Shown piece by piece: positions 35,282 through 44,231 of a DNA stretch of 64,000 bases (position 1 is its first letter; every line of letters starts with the position of its first letter). The notes beneath the pieces were generated by a model. That model was not told the origin of the DNA, made no database searches, and saw only the letters and a list, made by a program, of their open reading frames with translations. A program made the position numbers and the translations under genes. Source of the stretch: DASRDE01 sp035938175. GTDB taxonomy: Bacteria > Vulcanimicrobiota > Vulcanimicrobiia > Vulcanimicrobiales > Vulcanimicrobiaceae. Where the stretch lies: positions 7,200-71,199 of the forward strand of contig DASZHD010000055.1 in NCBI GenBank assembly GCA_035938175.1, in the 5' to 3' direction.

Positions 35282-35307
35282 CAAATGCAGCGAGTGCTAA
35301 GTATACT
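35278..35307 (+). promoter_or_regulatory. Phasin promoter (sigma-70 type)
   Basis: TTGACA at 35278-35283, an 18-base spacer and TATACT at 35302-35307. Both hexamers are near consensus. The -35 box overlaps the XRE stop codon and the -10 box lies in the centre of a 20-base palindrome, so occupancy by a repressor would block it. The phasin ATG is 36 bases downstream. Confidence 0.75.
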
Positions 35308-35313
35308 TAGCAC
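35294..35313. promoter_or_regulatory. 20-base palindromic operator in the phasin promoter
   Basis: A perfect palindrome, GTGCTAAGTA followed directly by TACTTAGCAC, covers the -10 box of the phasin promoter. It resembles the 32457-32476 palindrome at the PhaB-2 start in 15 of 20 bases, with symmetric differences. Two copies in one cluster, with a DNA-binding gene between them, point to an autologous PHA regulon operator. Confidence 0.7.
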
Positions 35314-35342
35314 GAGAAACGCTGTAAGGGAGACCCGCACTA

Positions 35343-35651
35343 ATGGCCACCGATTTTAACGAGTACGTCGCCAAGTTCCAAGAAGAGACGCTCAAAGCCG
35401 TCAAGCAAGCGCAAGATGCCAACATCGCTGCGTTCGAGCAGGCGCGCCAACTGTTCTCGGAAGTCGCCACGCTGGAGAAGCTGCCGACGGTCGAGAGCCT
35501 GCCTTCGCCGACGAAATTCGTCGAGCTGAGCTTCGACTATGCGAACAAGATGCTCGAGCTGCGCAAAGAGTACGCGCTGCAAGTTGCCGACTTCGTCACC
35601 GAAGCGACCAAGAGCGCCGCGAACATGGCGAAGACGATCACCAAGAACTAA
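35343..35651 (+). CDS. phaP: Phasin (PHA granule-associated protein)
   Basis: The product is 102 residues, small and helical, with regular heptad-like Ala/Leu spacing: VAKFQEETLKAVKQAQDANIAAFEQARQLF, then FVELSFDYANKMLELRKEYALQVADFV. It is charged and amphipathic with no Cys and no membrane segment. Phasins coat PHA granules and control their number and size. Shine-Dalgarno AAGGGAG precedes the ATG. It directly follows the PHA synthase and regulator genes and ends at a strong terminator, so it closes the cluster. The exact phasin subfamily cannot be assigned. Confidence 0.85.
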   Translation: MATDFNEYVAKFQEETLKAVKQAQDANIAAFEQARQLFSEVATLEKLPTVESLPSPTKFVELSFDYANKMLELRKEYALQVADFVTEATKSAANMAKTITKN

Positions 35652-35676
35652 TTCGGCCCTCCACCCGAATTGCGAA

Positions 35677-35708
35677 AAAAGACCCGCCTTAATCGCGGGT
35701 CTTTTCGT
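35677..35708 (+). terminator. Rho-independent terminator after the phasin gene
   Basis: Stem AAAAGACCCGC pairs with GCGGGTCTTTT (35677-35687 with 35695-35705) over a 7-base loop, followed by a T-rich run. It closes the PHA cluster. Confidence 0.85.
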
Positions 35709-35789
35709 TTTACGAAGTCTTTACCGTTTTCGGCTTGTTTGAGCCGTATGCGAACGTAAACGGCAGCTGGTTTTACGCTCGGTTGGCTG

Positions 35790-35795
35790 TATAAT
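35790..35795 (+). promoter_or_regulatory. Candidate -10 box upstream of the DUF4382 lipoprotein gene
   Basis: TATAAT at 35790-35795 is a perfect -10 hexamer, 77 bases before the TTG start. No convincing -35 is visible at 16-18 bases; a GGTT...AACC pair flanks it. Suggestive only. Confidence 0.35.
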
Positions 35796-35871
35796 AACCA
35801 ATACCGCACGGGGCGGGGAAACTTCATTTTAGATATGCTGCGCCAAGGGAGAGCGGCGCGGAGGTACGGCG

Positions 35872-36843
35872 TTGAGAAGACTGTTTAAAGCAGTTCTAGT
35901 TTCCTTTTGTGTCATCGGGCTAGCGGCGTGCGCGCACGGCGCGCAAACAGCGTCACCGCTGTTGCCGGCGAGCGGGTCGCACAGCTTACCGCAAGGCGTG
36001 TACGGCGGCATTGGTCCGAGCGCTGCACTTAGCGTCCTGCTGGGCGACGCCGCGCCGGATCTGTACGGCAGACCGCTCGCGAAATTGAATTTGGGTCTGC
36101 GTGAAGTGGACGCGATTCAGAACGGACAGACCACCGTTTTGTCGACATTCTCCAAGCCGCTCGTAGTAAACGTGCTGAACGTGCCTGGGAACGGCGGTCA
36201 GCTGGTGGCGCACGCCCAGGTCGCGCGCCTTCAATACGACTCGCTGAAACTGGTCGTCGATCTCGCGACGAGCACGGGCGTGTTCCAAGACGGCACCGTG
36301 ATGCCGATCAACTTCTTCGTGAATCAGCAAACGTGGAGTACGGTTGGGGCCGGCGCGAACGTCACGACGACGCCGCACGGTTCGAACGCGGTTAGTATCG
36401 TCGTAAACCAGCCCTTCTCGATTCCGGAAGACGGGAATCATGCGGTGCGCGTCGACTTCAACGCGTTCGAGTCGCTGGATCTCTGGGCGCAAGGCGGGCT
36501 CGTCGCCGAACCTGCGTTGTTCGTGGCGCCGATCGACGATGCGGGATCTATCGTTGGAAAAATAGTCGACAGCAAAACGGGACTCCCGGTCGATCAGGCC
36601 GTCGTCGTTGCGACGGATTCCGACGGCAACATCGGCAACACGGGCGTGACCGATTCGACCGGATCGTTCGAACTGCACACACTGCGATCCTCAAACTACA
36701 ACCTGGTCATTTGGAATGACTACATGAACGCCGCCGACCGCGTCTTCCAGTCGAACTCGCAGTCGCAATACGCGGCCGTAAACGGACCCACCGTTACGGT
36801 TACGGGCGGACAGAACGCGAACGCCGGAACCCTCAAGGACTAG
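35872..36843 (+). CDS. DUF4382-type lipoprotein with a C-terminal CarboxypepD_reg-like domain
   Basis: The product is 323 residues, started at TTG seven bases after GGAGG. The signal sequence has lipobox LAAC (about residue 17-20). The mature N-terminal part contains SVLLGDAAPD, VDAIQNGQTTVLSTF and YDSLKLVVD, characteristic of DUF4382 proteins. A carboxypeptidase-regulatory-like Ig domain follows near 225-323 (GSIVGKIVDSKTGLPV, then TGSFELHTL). These proteins are surface or periplasmic with undefined functions. A TATAAT box is upstream. The gene ends 28 bases before the next gene's ATG. Confidence 0.8.
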   Translation: MRRLFKAVLVSFCVIGLAACAHGAQTASPLLPASGSHSLPQGVYGGIGPSAALSVLLGDAAPDLYGRPLAKLNLGLREVDAIQNGQTTVLSTFSKPLVVNVLNVPGNGGQLVAHAQVARLQYDSLKLVVDLATSTGVFQDGTVMPINFFVNQQTWSTVGAGANVTTTPHGSNAVSIVVNQPFSIPEDGNHAVRVDFNAFESLDLWAQGGLVAEPALFVAPIDDAGSIVGKIVDSKTGLPVDQAVVVATDSDGNIGNTGVTDSTGSFELHTLRSSNYNLVIWNDYMNAADRVFQSNSQSQYAAVNGPTVTVTGGQNANAGTLKD

Positions 36844-36871
36844 CGAAACCCGAACGTTGCGAGAGCACGAC

Positions 36872-38413
36872 ATGGTCAGCGCTAACCACGCCGCCGATCT
36901 TCTGGACCTGGCCCTCGAGGCGCAGCGCCGCGCACGCCGCGACGAAGCCCTCGAGCGCCTGTCCGGGTGCGAAGATTGGCCGCGCCCCTACAGTGAGCAA
37001 GGACTGCTCCTGCGCTCGCAGGTGCTCACCTACCGCGATCCGATTCTCGGACTCTCGGAGTTGGCGGCGCATTCCGATGCGTTCTCATCGCTGGAAGGAA
37101 AATTCGGATACTTCATCGCCTCGGCGCGCGCGTACACGAACTGCCGAAACTTCGACGGCGCCGCGGAGATGCTCGAAGCGGCCGAAGATCTGTTAGAAGG
37201 CCCGGACGATCCGCTGCTCTCGAAGGTCGCGCTTCACCGCACGCGGTTGTTGTGGTCGACGAAGACGTACGATCCTCATAACGAGCTCTTCGCCATTGCC
37301 GCGCGCGACACCGATCCGGCGATCCGCTTTTCAGCCAAAGTCGTCCAAGCCTGGATGTACGCCGGGCTGGAAAACTATCGCGAACAACTGCGCGAACTGC
37401 GCTCGGCGATCGCGATGTTCGAGCGGGACGGTTACCGCTGCGATTTGACGATGGTCGGCGTGGCGCTTCATGCCATGCTCGAACTTGCCTTCGAACTCGG
37501 CGACACCGAAGTCGTCGCGGACGGTGAATCGGCATACGACGGCATCGAGTGGACGGCGGATCTGCAAACGTACCGCTTTCTGTGCGTGCGCGCCCTGGCT
37601 TGGCACGCATTTCTGCAAGGCGAACCGGCGCGAGCGCAGTGGCTCTTCAAAGATTCTAAAGACTTGGCGCCGACGCCGGCGTGGCAGGTGATGGCGCACG
37701 TCGATCGCGCGTACGTCGCGCAGATGAGCCGGAACGATGCATGGGCGGTCGAAGAATTGCATCAAGCGCACAAGGTGGCGCGCACGGTGCAATGGGCGGC
37801 GACGATGGGCGAAGAGCGCATGGCCCTGATATCGCTGGCAGTACTCTTCGCACCGATCGACATGGCGCAAGCGCAGCGCTACGTTTCAACGTACATTCAA
37901 ATCGGTACCGAAGGAATCGATCCCACGATCGGCGCTTCGCATCAGCGGCGCACCGTAGCGCTCGAAAAATATGCTTCGGGGCGCGTTCAAAGCGTGCTCG
38001 GCAACACCAATCTCGCGGTCAAGAACTTAGAAGCCGCCTACGGGATCTTCTCGGAGATCCAGCACGAGTACCGTGCTGCGCTGGCGGCACAAGCGTTGTC
38101 CGAACTGACGCAGAACGAGTCGTGGAAGCGCATGGCGCAAGCGCACGCGCAGTCGTTTCCGAAGAGTCCGCTCTTCGCTCGCTTGCGTGATTCCGCACAG
38201 ACGTCGCCCGATGGCGGCTTGACTTCGCTTTCCGCGCCGCAGCGGCAGCTCGCGCTCGCTCTGTGCGAAGGCGCCGGCATCGAACAACTTTCGCGCCGGT
38301 TCAGCCGGAGCGAATTCACGCTTCGACGACAGATCGAAGAGGTGTACGGCGCGCTGGGCGTCCGCGGTCCGCTGGGACTACGGAAAGAGCTCGAGCGCCG
38401 AGGCGTTCTTTGA
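36872..38413 (+). CDS. TPR-rich protein with a degenerate C-terminal HTH
   Basis: The product is 513 residues from the ATG giving MVSANHAADLL; an in-frame TTG five codons earlier is possible. Amphipathic helix pairs along most of the chain (FIASARAYTNCRNFDGAAEMLEAA; AVVQAWMYAGLEN-type; NTNLAVKNLEAAYGIF) read as tetratricopeptide repeats. The last 60 residues resemble a LuxR/GerE-like winged helix (LSAPQRQLALALCEGAGIEQLSRRFSRSEFTLRRQIEEVYGALGV) with a divergent core. It may act as a regulator with a TPR sensing arm. Its TGA overlaps the TTG start of the GGDEF-EAL gene, implying coupled expression with c-di-GMP turnover. Confidence 0.7.
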   Translation: MVSANHAADLLDLALEAQRRARRDEALERLSGCEDWPRPYSEQGLLLRSQVLTYRDPILGLSELAAHSDAFSSLEGKFGYFIASARAYTNCRNFDGAAEMLEAAEDLLEGPDDPLLSKVALHRTRLLWSTKTYDPHNELFAIAARDTDPAIRFSAKVVQAWMYAGLENYREQLRELRSAIAMFERDGYRCDLTMVGVALHAMLELAFELGDTEVVADGESAYDGIEWTADLQTYRFLCVRALAWHAFLQGEPARAQWLFKDSKDLAPTPAWQVMAHVDRAYVAQMSRNDAWAVEELHQAHKVARTVQWAATMGEERMALISLAVLFAPIDMAQAQRYVSTYIQIGTEGIDPTIGASHQRRTVALEKYASGRVQSVLGNTNLAVKNLEAAYGIFSEIQHEYRAALAAQALSELTQNESWKRMAQAHAQSFPKSPLFARLRDSAQTSPDGGLTSLSAPQRQLALALCEGAGIEQLSRRFSRSEFTLRRQIEEVYGALGVRGPLGLRKELERRGVL

Positions 38414-40551
38414 ACGCGCAACTGACGCTCGCGTTTGGCGGTCTCGCGCTACTGATTGTCGCGGCGGCCGGCCTTTTCCGGCTGATGCGTCTTCGCGACG
38501 CCTGGATCGCCCGGGCGCTGGTGCAAAAGCGGTACAGCGTTCTGGAAAGCATTCCCGACGCGTTTTTCATCCTCGACGGCCAAATGCGGTTTTCGCACGT
38601 GAACGAGCGTGCCGAGGCGTTGTTGCGGCGGGGCGCGGTGGAACTGATTGGGACGCGAATCGTCGACGTTCTTGATCCGTTGGCGTCGGAGCTCGTACCC
38701 GATATGCGTCGCGCGCGGACCCTCGGTGCACCGATCGAGCGGCTTCAGTATTTCGCGTCCACGAATTTGTGGATCGAAATCCGAATCCAGCCGGCGCAGG
38801 ACGAGCTGCTGGTCTATTTGCGCGACGTCACTAAAGACAAGAATGCCGAACTGCGCCTGAGTGCCAACGAACGGCGGTTTCGCGTGCTGCTTTCACAAGT
38901 GCCCGCGGTCATCTGGACCGTGGACCTGGATTTGCGGGTTACGTCGGTCGCCGGCGCGGCGCTGAACGAGCGCGGTCTTTCCGAAGACCGGCTGCTGGGT
39001 GCGCCGTTCGAGTCGCTCCTGGGCGAGTACGAAGAAAAAGACGCGTGTGCGGCGGCCGTCGCTCGCGCGTTTCGCGGTGAGACGGTTCGATACGAGACGC
39101 GTCACGGCGATCGCTGGATGCAGAACGACGTCGAACCGCTGCGCGATCCGCAAGGCGACATCGTCGGCGCGATCGGCGTCATGCTGGACGTAACGGAGAT
39201 GCGTGAGAACGCGGAGCGGTTCTCGAAGCTCGCGCGTCAAGATGCCCTTACCGGTCTTCCGAACCGCATGGCGCTGGGCGAGCGTTTACCGGCGATGATC
39301 GAAGAGGCCGTGAAGCGTGGTGAGTCACTGGCGGTGCTTTTCGTCGACGTCGATCGCTTTAAAACGATCAACGACACGCTGGGCCATCGCGCGGGCGACG
39401 AACTGCTCAAGAGCATTGCGAACCGGCTGAACGGACTGCTGGACGAACGTTCGATGATCTTCCGACCGGGTGGTGACGAATTCGTCGTCGTCGTGGGCGG
39501 GATCGCGCAGCGGCACAACGCCGCGCTCCTCGCAGCAAATCTGATTAATGCATTCGGCGAGCCGTTCAGCATTGCGGGACGCGACCTGTTCGTGAGCGCC
39601 AGCGTCGGCGGCAGCATGTTCCCGCAAGACGCACAAACGGCGGAAGAATTGATTGCGTTCGCCGATTCGGCCATGTACCGTTCCAAAGAAGCCGGCGGCA
39701 GCACGGCGCGCCTGTACGACGGCGCAAGCCAGACGCACGTGCTGGAACGCCTGGGCTTGGAACAGGATCTGCGTCAGGCGCTCGGGCGCAACGAGCTGAA
39801 TCTGCTCTTCCAACCGATCGTCGATTTGAAATCGAAGCGCATTGTCGCCGCCGAAGCGCTCTTGCGCTGGCAGCATCCGATGCTTGGTGAATTGTTGCCG
39901 AATATCTTTATTCCGATCGCCGAAGAAACCGGCATCATCACCGAACTCAGCCGCTGGGTGCTGCGCGAAGCGTGCAGCCGGGCCGCGCGTATCCGCGCGA
40001 CGGAGCTACCGGATTTTCGCGTCGCCGTCAACCTTTCGCCGAAGGACCTGTACGACGTCGATTTCGTCGCGATGCTCGCGTCGCTGCTGAAAGAAACGGG
40101 CTTGCGCGCCGACGCGCTGGATGTGGAGATCACCGAAAGCGTGATGGTCAACGAGGTTGCCATTGCGACGCTGACGCGCATGAGCCGCATGGGCGTGGGA
40201 ATCATCGTCGACGATTTCGGAACCGGGTACAGTTCGCTCGGCTACATCAAACGTTTACCCGTTACGGCGCTCAAGATCGACAAGGGTTTTATCGACGACG
40301 TCGTGCTCGACTCGTACGACCAGGGAATCGTCAAAACGATTTCGACCTTGGGCCAGACACTCGGTTTGCGCGTGATCGCCGAGGGCGTCGAGTCCGAACA
40401 GCAGTACGAGTTCGTGCGTTCCGTGGACTGCGAACAAGCGCAGGGATTTTTCTTCAGCCGGCCCGTTCCGTACGCAACGCTGGTCGACGTGCTTCGCCAC
40501 ACCAGCGGGCGTCAAACGCTCGGGTCGCGCGTCGTTTCACTGCACGCATAG
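38410..40551 (+). CDS. Membrane-anchored PAS-GGDEF-EAL bifunctional c-di-GMP enzyme
   Basis: The product is 713 residues from a TTG that overlaps the preceding stop (TTGA), with GAGG upstream. An N-terminal membrane helix (about 1-24) and PAS-like domains (about 40-150 and 160-275) precede GGDEF (about 280-440) and EAL (about 450-705). The cyclase motif is intact (RPGGDEF at 352-358) but there is no RxxD inhibitory site. The phosphodiesterase motifs are also intact: E482-A-L in AEALLRW, NLSPKDL, EITES, DDFGTGYSSL, KIDKGF, AEGVES. Both activities are therefore possible; which one dominates cannot be read from the sequence. Confidence 0.93.
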   Translation: MNAQLTLAFGGLALLIVAAAGLFRLMRLRDAWIARALVQKRYSVLESIPDAFFILDGQMRFSHVNERAEALLRRGAVELIGTRIVDVLDPLASELVPDMRRARTLGAPIERLQYFASTNLWIEIRIQPAQDELLVYLRDVTKDKNAELRLSANERRFRVLLSQVPAVIWTVDLDLRVTSVAGAALNERGLSEDRLLGAPFESLLGEYEEKDACAAAVARAFRGETVRYETRHGDRWMQNDVEPLRDPQGDIVGAIGVMLDVTEMRENAERFSKLARQDALTGLPNRMALGERLPAMIEEAVKRGESLAVLFVDVDRFKTINDTLGHRAGDELLKSIANRLNGLLDERSMIFRPGGDEFVVVVGGIAQRHNAALLAANLINAFGEPFSIAGRDLFVSASVGGSMFPQDAQTAEELIAFADSAMYRSKEAGGSTARLYDGASQTHVLERLGLEQDLRQALGRNELNLLFQPIVDLKSKRIVAAEALLRWQHPMLGELLPNIFIPIAEETGIITELSRWVLREACSRAARIRATELPDFRVAVNLSPKDLYDVDFVAMLASLLKETGLRADALDVEITESVMVNEVAIATLTRMSRMGVGIIVDDFGTGYSSLGYIKRLPVTALKIDKGFIDDVVLDSYDQGIVKTISTLGQTLGLRVIAEGVESEQQYEFVRSVDCEQAQGFFFSRPVPYATLVDVLRHTSGRQTLGSRVVSLHA

Positions 40552-40569
40552 GGCGCGCCGAAACCTTAC

Positions 40570-41979
40570 CTACGCTTCGCTGAAGTCGATCGCTACGGGA
40601 GCGGCGCGGAATCCGCGCGTCTTGATCGCGAGATAGACGATGCCGATGGCGAACCACACGCCGCCGACGATCTTCGCCAGCACGCTGAGTTGAACCCAGA
40701 TCCACGCGCAGAACACGAAGCCGATCAGCGGCAGGATCGTGTCCATGAAGACGTTGCGCTTGTGCATGCCGCGGCGCGCGATCGTGAACTGCCAGAACAT
40801 TGCAACGTTCACGCCCATGAAGGCAAGGAAGGCTCCGAAGTTCAGCATCTCGGCCGATAATTCGTACGCATTTCCGAAGCGGTTGAGAAGGATCGCGCCG
40901 ATGACCGTCAGCGCGCCGATAATGAGGAAATTGTACGTGGGCGTCGTGCTTCCGGGTTTTACGTGCCCGAAGACCTTGCGCGGCAAAACCCCGTCGCGTC
41001 CCATGCCGAAGAGCAACTTCGCTGCGCCCAGACCGCCGGTCAGGCCGCTTCCCAGCGCCGCGATAATCAGGATGATCCCCATGGCGTGAAACAGCCAAAT
41101 GCCGCCGACGCGATTTGCGACGTCCATGAACGCCGTATTCAAGTCGTGGAAGGCATGCCAATTCGGCCACACGCGCTGCGCGAGATAGACTTCCAGTCCG
41201 CCGAATATTCCGGTAAACGCGCACACCAAAACGGTGGCGAGCAGCACGTTCCGTTTCGGATTTTGCGCGTCTTCCGCAAGCGTGGTAACGCCGTCGAACC
41301 CGATGTACGTGAGTGCCGCAAACGACGTTGCCATGCCGATGCGGTGCCAATCGAACGTCGCCGGATCGTAGAACGGCTGCGTCGAGAGTACGCCGCCCCA
41401 GCCTTGCGTTCCGAACAGATAGTGCAGCGCCAAGACGATGAATGCGCCGATGACGACGAACATTGCAAACAGCAGCACCTTGTTCGTACGCGCCGACGAC
41501 CGCACGCCCAGCAAATTGAGCGCCGTGAAGAACACGGCAATGATCGCGACCCATACGGCGTAGGGAATGCCGGGAACGTACCGTTTGTTCAATTCTCCCG
41601 AGATATAGACGGTGTTGATCAGCGGCTGCAGCAAGTAGTCCATGAACATCGCCCATCCGGCAAGGAACCCGAGGTGCGCGTTGAGCCCTTTCCCGACGTA
41701 CGTGTAGGCGGAGCCCGCGGAAGGATAGATCGCCGCCATTCGGCCGTAGCTTACCGCGGTAATCATCATCGCGAACATCGCGATCATGATGATGGTCGCG
41801 AAATGGCCGTTCGAAAGTTGCTGCGCCACGCCGAACAGCGGCACCGGAGCGATTGGCTGTATCAGAATGATGCCGTAAAAGATCAAATCCCAGAGCGTCA
41901 GCACGCGCTTGCGCGGTGCGCCGCTTTGTGAGGGTTGCGATTCGATTACGCCGGTGTGGGCGGAAGTGGTGAGAGCCAT
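40570..41979 (-). CDS. APC-superfamily amino-acid permease
   Basis: A 469-residue membrane protein with about 12 hydrophobic segments. The first helix, LTLWDLIFYGIILIQPIAPVPLFG, and the third, AAIYPSAGSAYTYVGKGLNAHLGFLAGWAM, match the amino acid-polyamine-organocation fold with the conserved SAG motif. It probably imports an amino acid or polyamine with protons or sodium. GCGGAGA lies five bases before the ATG. It is convergent with the GGDEF-EAL gene and divergent from the lipoprotein at 42212. No substrate can be assigned. Confidence 0.9.
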   Translation of the reverse strand: MALTTSAHTGVIESQPSQSGAPRKRVLTLWDLIFYGIILIQPIAPVPLFGVAQQLSNGHFATIIMIAMFAMMITAVSYGRMAAIYPSAGSAYTYVGKGLNAHLGFLAGWAMFMDYLLQPLINTVYISGELNKRYVPGIPYAVWVAIIAVFFTALNLLGVRSSARTNKVLLFAMFVVIGAFIVLALHYLFGTQGWGGVLSTQPFYDPATFDWHRIGMATSFAALTYIGFDGVTTLAEDAQNPKRNVLLATVLVCAFTGIFGGLEVYLAQRVWPNWHAFHDLNTAFMDVANRVGGIWLFHAMGIILIIAALGSGLTGGLGAAKLLFGMGRDGVLPRKVFGHVKPGSTTPTYNFLIIGALTVIGAILLNRFGNAYELSAEMLNFGAFLAFMGVNVAMFWQFTIARRGMHKRNVFMDTILPLIGFVFCAWIWVQLSVLAKIVGGVWFAIGIVYLAIKTRGFRAAPVAIDFSEA

Positions 41980-42211
41980 CGTCGTTCTCCGCTGGACGGT
42001 AGGCCGGGATTTTTTACTTTGTAAACTAATCCCTTTCGTTTGGCATAGGCATTTTGGCGGGCGGCTGCTGCCGCGCCCGGTCCTAGAGCGCGACAGGCCG
42101 TTCGACTCTGCGCCGCGCCGCGCTCGTTTGGTACGCTCACGGTGGCGGCCTCGCGTTTATGCGTGAGCCCGGTTTTCGTTTCTGCCTCCGTGGCCCGGAA
42201 GAGGATGCACC

Positions 42212-44131
42212 ATGAATCTTCGCTACTCGTCCTTCGCAGCGGTCGTGATGGGACTCGCATATGCGCTTGCCGGATGTTCCGGCGGTCCGCAGTCAGCCAC
42301 ACCTCCGGTTTCGCCCGCGGCGGCGCCGGTGATACCGGGCCCGTCGGATACCAACGCTTTGCTCTCGGAGTCGCGGCAATGGTCTCCCAGCTGCCCGAGT
42401 TCCTCGAGCGTTTCGGGTTTCAATTCCACGCCCGTCGCCGCAGGCGATACGGTATGGTTCTCGAGCGTCATGAAGATGAGCCCGCCCAAATCGCCGGTCA
42501 TCATCTATATGTCGAATTCACAGATCACGTACACGAACAACGGCGTGCTGCAGACCGTCTCGACGCCGAACGCCGCAGTCGTCGTCAGCCCGCAAGTGCG
42601 GGCGGCGTACATGGTTTTCGATACGCGCTTCAACACGTGGCTCGAGATCGTTCCCGCGAACACGTCGGGCAACGTCTTCCTGAACGGCGTGGCGTTACCG
42701 CTGGCAAAATCGTTGCCGGGCGGCGTTACGCCGGTCACTTGGACCGCGTCGTTCATTACCAATTCGCCGGGCGTCACGTTCAACTGGCAGTGGTCTGCCG
42801 CCGCGTATAGAGCGTTCAATTCCGACTACAACCGCCTGGGCGTGAAGTCGCTCGACGACAAGAGCTTCCCGCCGTTTAATTCCGATGCTGCGGGAACGCC
42901 GGAATTCTTCAAATCCTTGGTTACGGCCGGCGCGACGGGCAACGGCGGTTCGAATTACACGGGGACGCTGAACGCAGCGCAAACGATTACGCCGTGCAGT
43001 GCATTCCCGACGCCCACGCCGAGCGCGAGCCCGACGCCGACGGCGCCGCCGTTCAACGCTTTGGTTGCCGACAACGGATTCGCCAATCCGGCGGGCCAAG
43101 TAACGCTGCTTAACATGCAGGCTCCGCCCGCGCATGCCAATCAGATCGGCGCAGGGTTTTTTCAACTCGATTCGTCCGCATACGTGACCGGCAACACGGG
43201 GATTCTGAGCACCGGTGGTCTGCACGAACTGATTCCGTTCACGATTTCCGGTACTACGGTAAATGCCGGCACGCCGTTCGATCTCTCGCCGCAATGCGCG
43301 AACCCATTGCTCTGCTTCGCAGACGCGGTGGTGATGCCGAATCCCACGACGGCGGTCGTCGCTTTGGGCGCGACGGGCTCGAACTATCTGCTCCAAGTCA
43401 ACAACGTCAATTCAACGCCGTCGTACGCGCAGTTGGCGATAAACGGAACGTTCGGTCCTGAAGACACCGCCGGTCTGGCGATGTCGCCGGACGCAAAAGT
43501 GCTCGTAACGCGCGGCGGACATCTGAACGTGTTCTATAGCGCGGCGCCCCCGGCAAACTATACCGAGGTCAATCAGATCGCGCAGTCCGACCCGCCGGAT
43601 GTGCTGGCCGAAAAAGGACGCGAAGGCGTGACCGTGTTCAAGCCATCCAGCGGCGACTACGAGATGCTGGTCACCGGCACGACGGCAACGCCGCAAGGTA
43701 CGCTGTGGCTCTTTACCAACCTCACCGGCGCGGCAAAGGGGCAAACGAGCACCTTGATAGCGCCCTCGAAGCACGCGTACTCCGTGGTCACCGACGGTCG
43801 AACGGCGTTCGTCGGCACGGATGCCGGCATCGCAATCGTGCCTGGAGTCGATTCGCAGACCTTCGGCGCGACGACATCCACGATTGTGAACCCCATCGCG
43901 GGCATGCCGGGCACGAGTTTGGTGCAGATCTCGTCCGTGACGATGACTCCGGATAACAAATGGCTCGTCGTGATGGGATTACCGGCAACGGCGGGCGCCA
44001 CGACCCCGGGCGGCCAGGGCTACATCGACGTATTGCCCATTACGTACGGAACGTCGGGCGTAACCCTTGGACCGGCGGTCGAGTCCGTACCGGCTACGAT
44101 TCCGAACGACGATCAACTGCTGACGTTCTAA
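42212..44131 (+). CDS. Large lipoprotein with beta-propeller-like C-terminal half
   Basis: The product is 639 residues with a signal sequence and lipobox LAGC at about residue 19-22. An N-terminal beta domain (about 45-255) is followed by a Pro/Thr-rich linker (TPTPSASPTPTAPP at about 271-286). A second domain (about 290-639) of repeating strands such as GPEDTAGLAMSPDAKVLVTRGG and SVVTDGRTAFVGTDAGIAIV looks like a propeller. It is probably anchored in the outer membrane with the linker exposed. The function is unknown. The 232-base gap before it is shared with the permease's divergent promoter region; no well-formed promoter was identified there. Confidence 0.78.
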   Translation: MNLRYSSFAAVVMGLAYALAGCSGGPQSATPPVSPAAAPVIPGPSDTNALLSESRQWSPSCPSSSSVSGFNSTPVAAGDTVWFSSVMKMSPPKSPVIIYMSNSQITYTNNGVLQTVSTPNAAVVVSPQVRAAYMVFDTRFNTWLEIVPANTSGNVFLNGVALPLAKSLPGGVTPVTWTASFITNSPGVTFNWQWSAAAYRAFNSDYNRLGVKSLDDKSFPPFNSDAAGTPEFFKSLVTAGATGNGGSNYTGTLNAAQTITPCSAFPTPTPSASPTPTAPPFNALVADNGFANPAGQVTLLNMQAPPAHANQIGAGFFQLDSSAYVTGNTGILSTGGLHELIPFTISGTTVNAGTPFDLSPQCANPLLCFADAVVMPNPTTAVVALGATGSNYLLQVNNVNSTPSYAQLAINGTFGPEDTAGLAMSPDAKVLVTRGGHLNVFYSAAPPANYTEVNQIAQSDPPDVLAEKGREGVTVFKPSSGDYEMLVTGTTATPQGTLWLFTNLTGAAKGQTSTLIAPSKHAYSVVTDGRTAFVGTDAGIAIVPGVDSQTFGATTSTIVNPIAGMPGTSLVQISSVTMTPDNKWLVVMGLPATAGATTPGGQGYIDVLPITYGTSGVTLGPAVESVPATIPNDDQLLTF

Positions 44132-44172
44132 GGTTTCGGCCGGGCGCAATAGGTCGCCATCCGCGAAACACG

Positions 44173-44212
44173 AACAGGGCCCCGACCGTAAGTCACGTGT
44201 CTGGGCCCTGTT
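44173..44212. repeat. Inverted repeat (hairpin) between the lipoprotein and aminopeptidase genes
   Basis: AACAGGGCCC pairs with GGGCCCTGTT over a 20-base loop. There is no T-run after the stem, so termination is not assured; the loop holds CACGTG. It may be an attenuator-like leader element for the aminopeptidase or a weak terminator. Confidence 0.45.
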
Positions 44213-44231
44213 GCCTTTCGGAGGGATCTCA

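Noticed and set aside
44173..44212. Certain rho-independent terminator
   Set aside because: The 10-bp stem has a long loop and no T-run; kept only as an inverted repeat.
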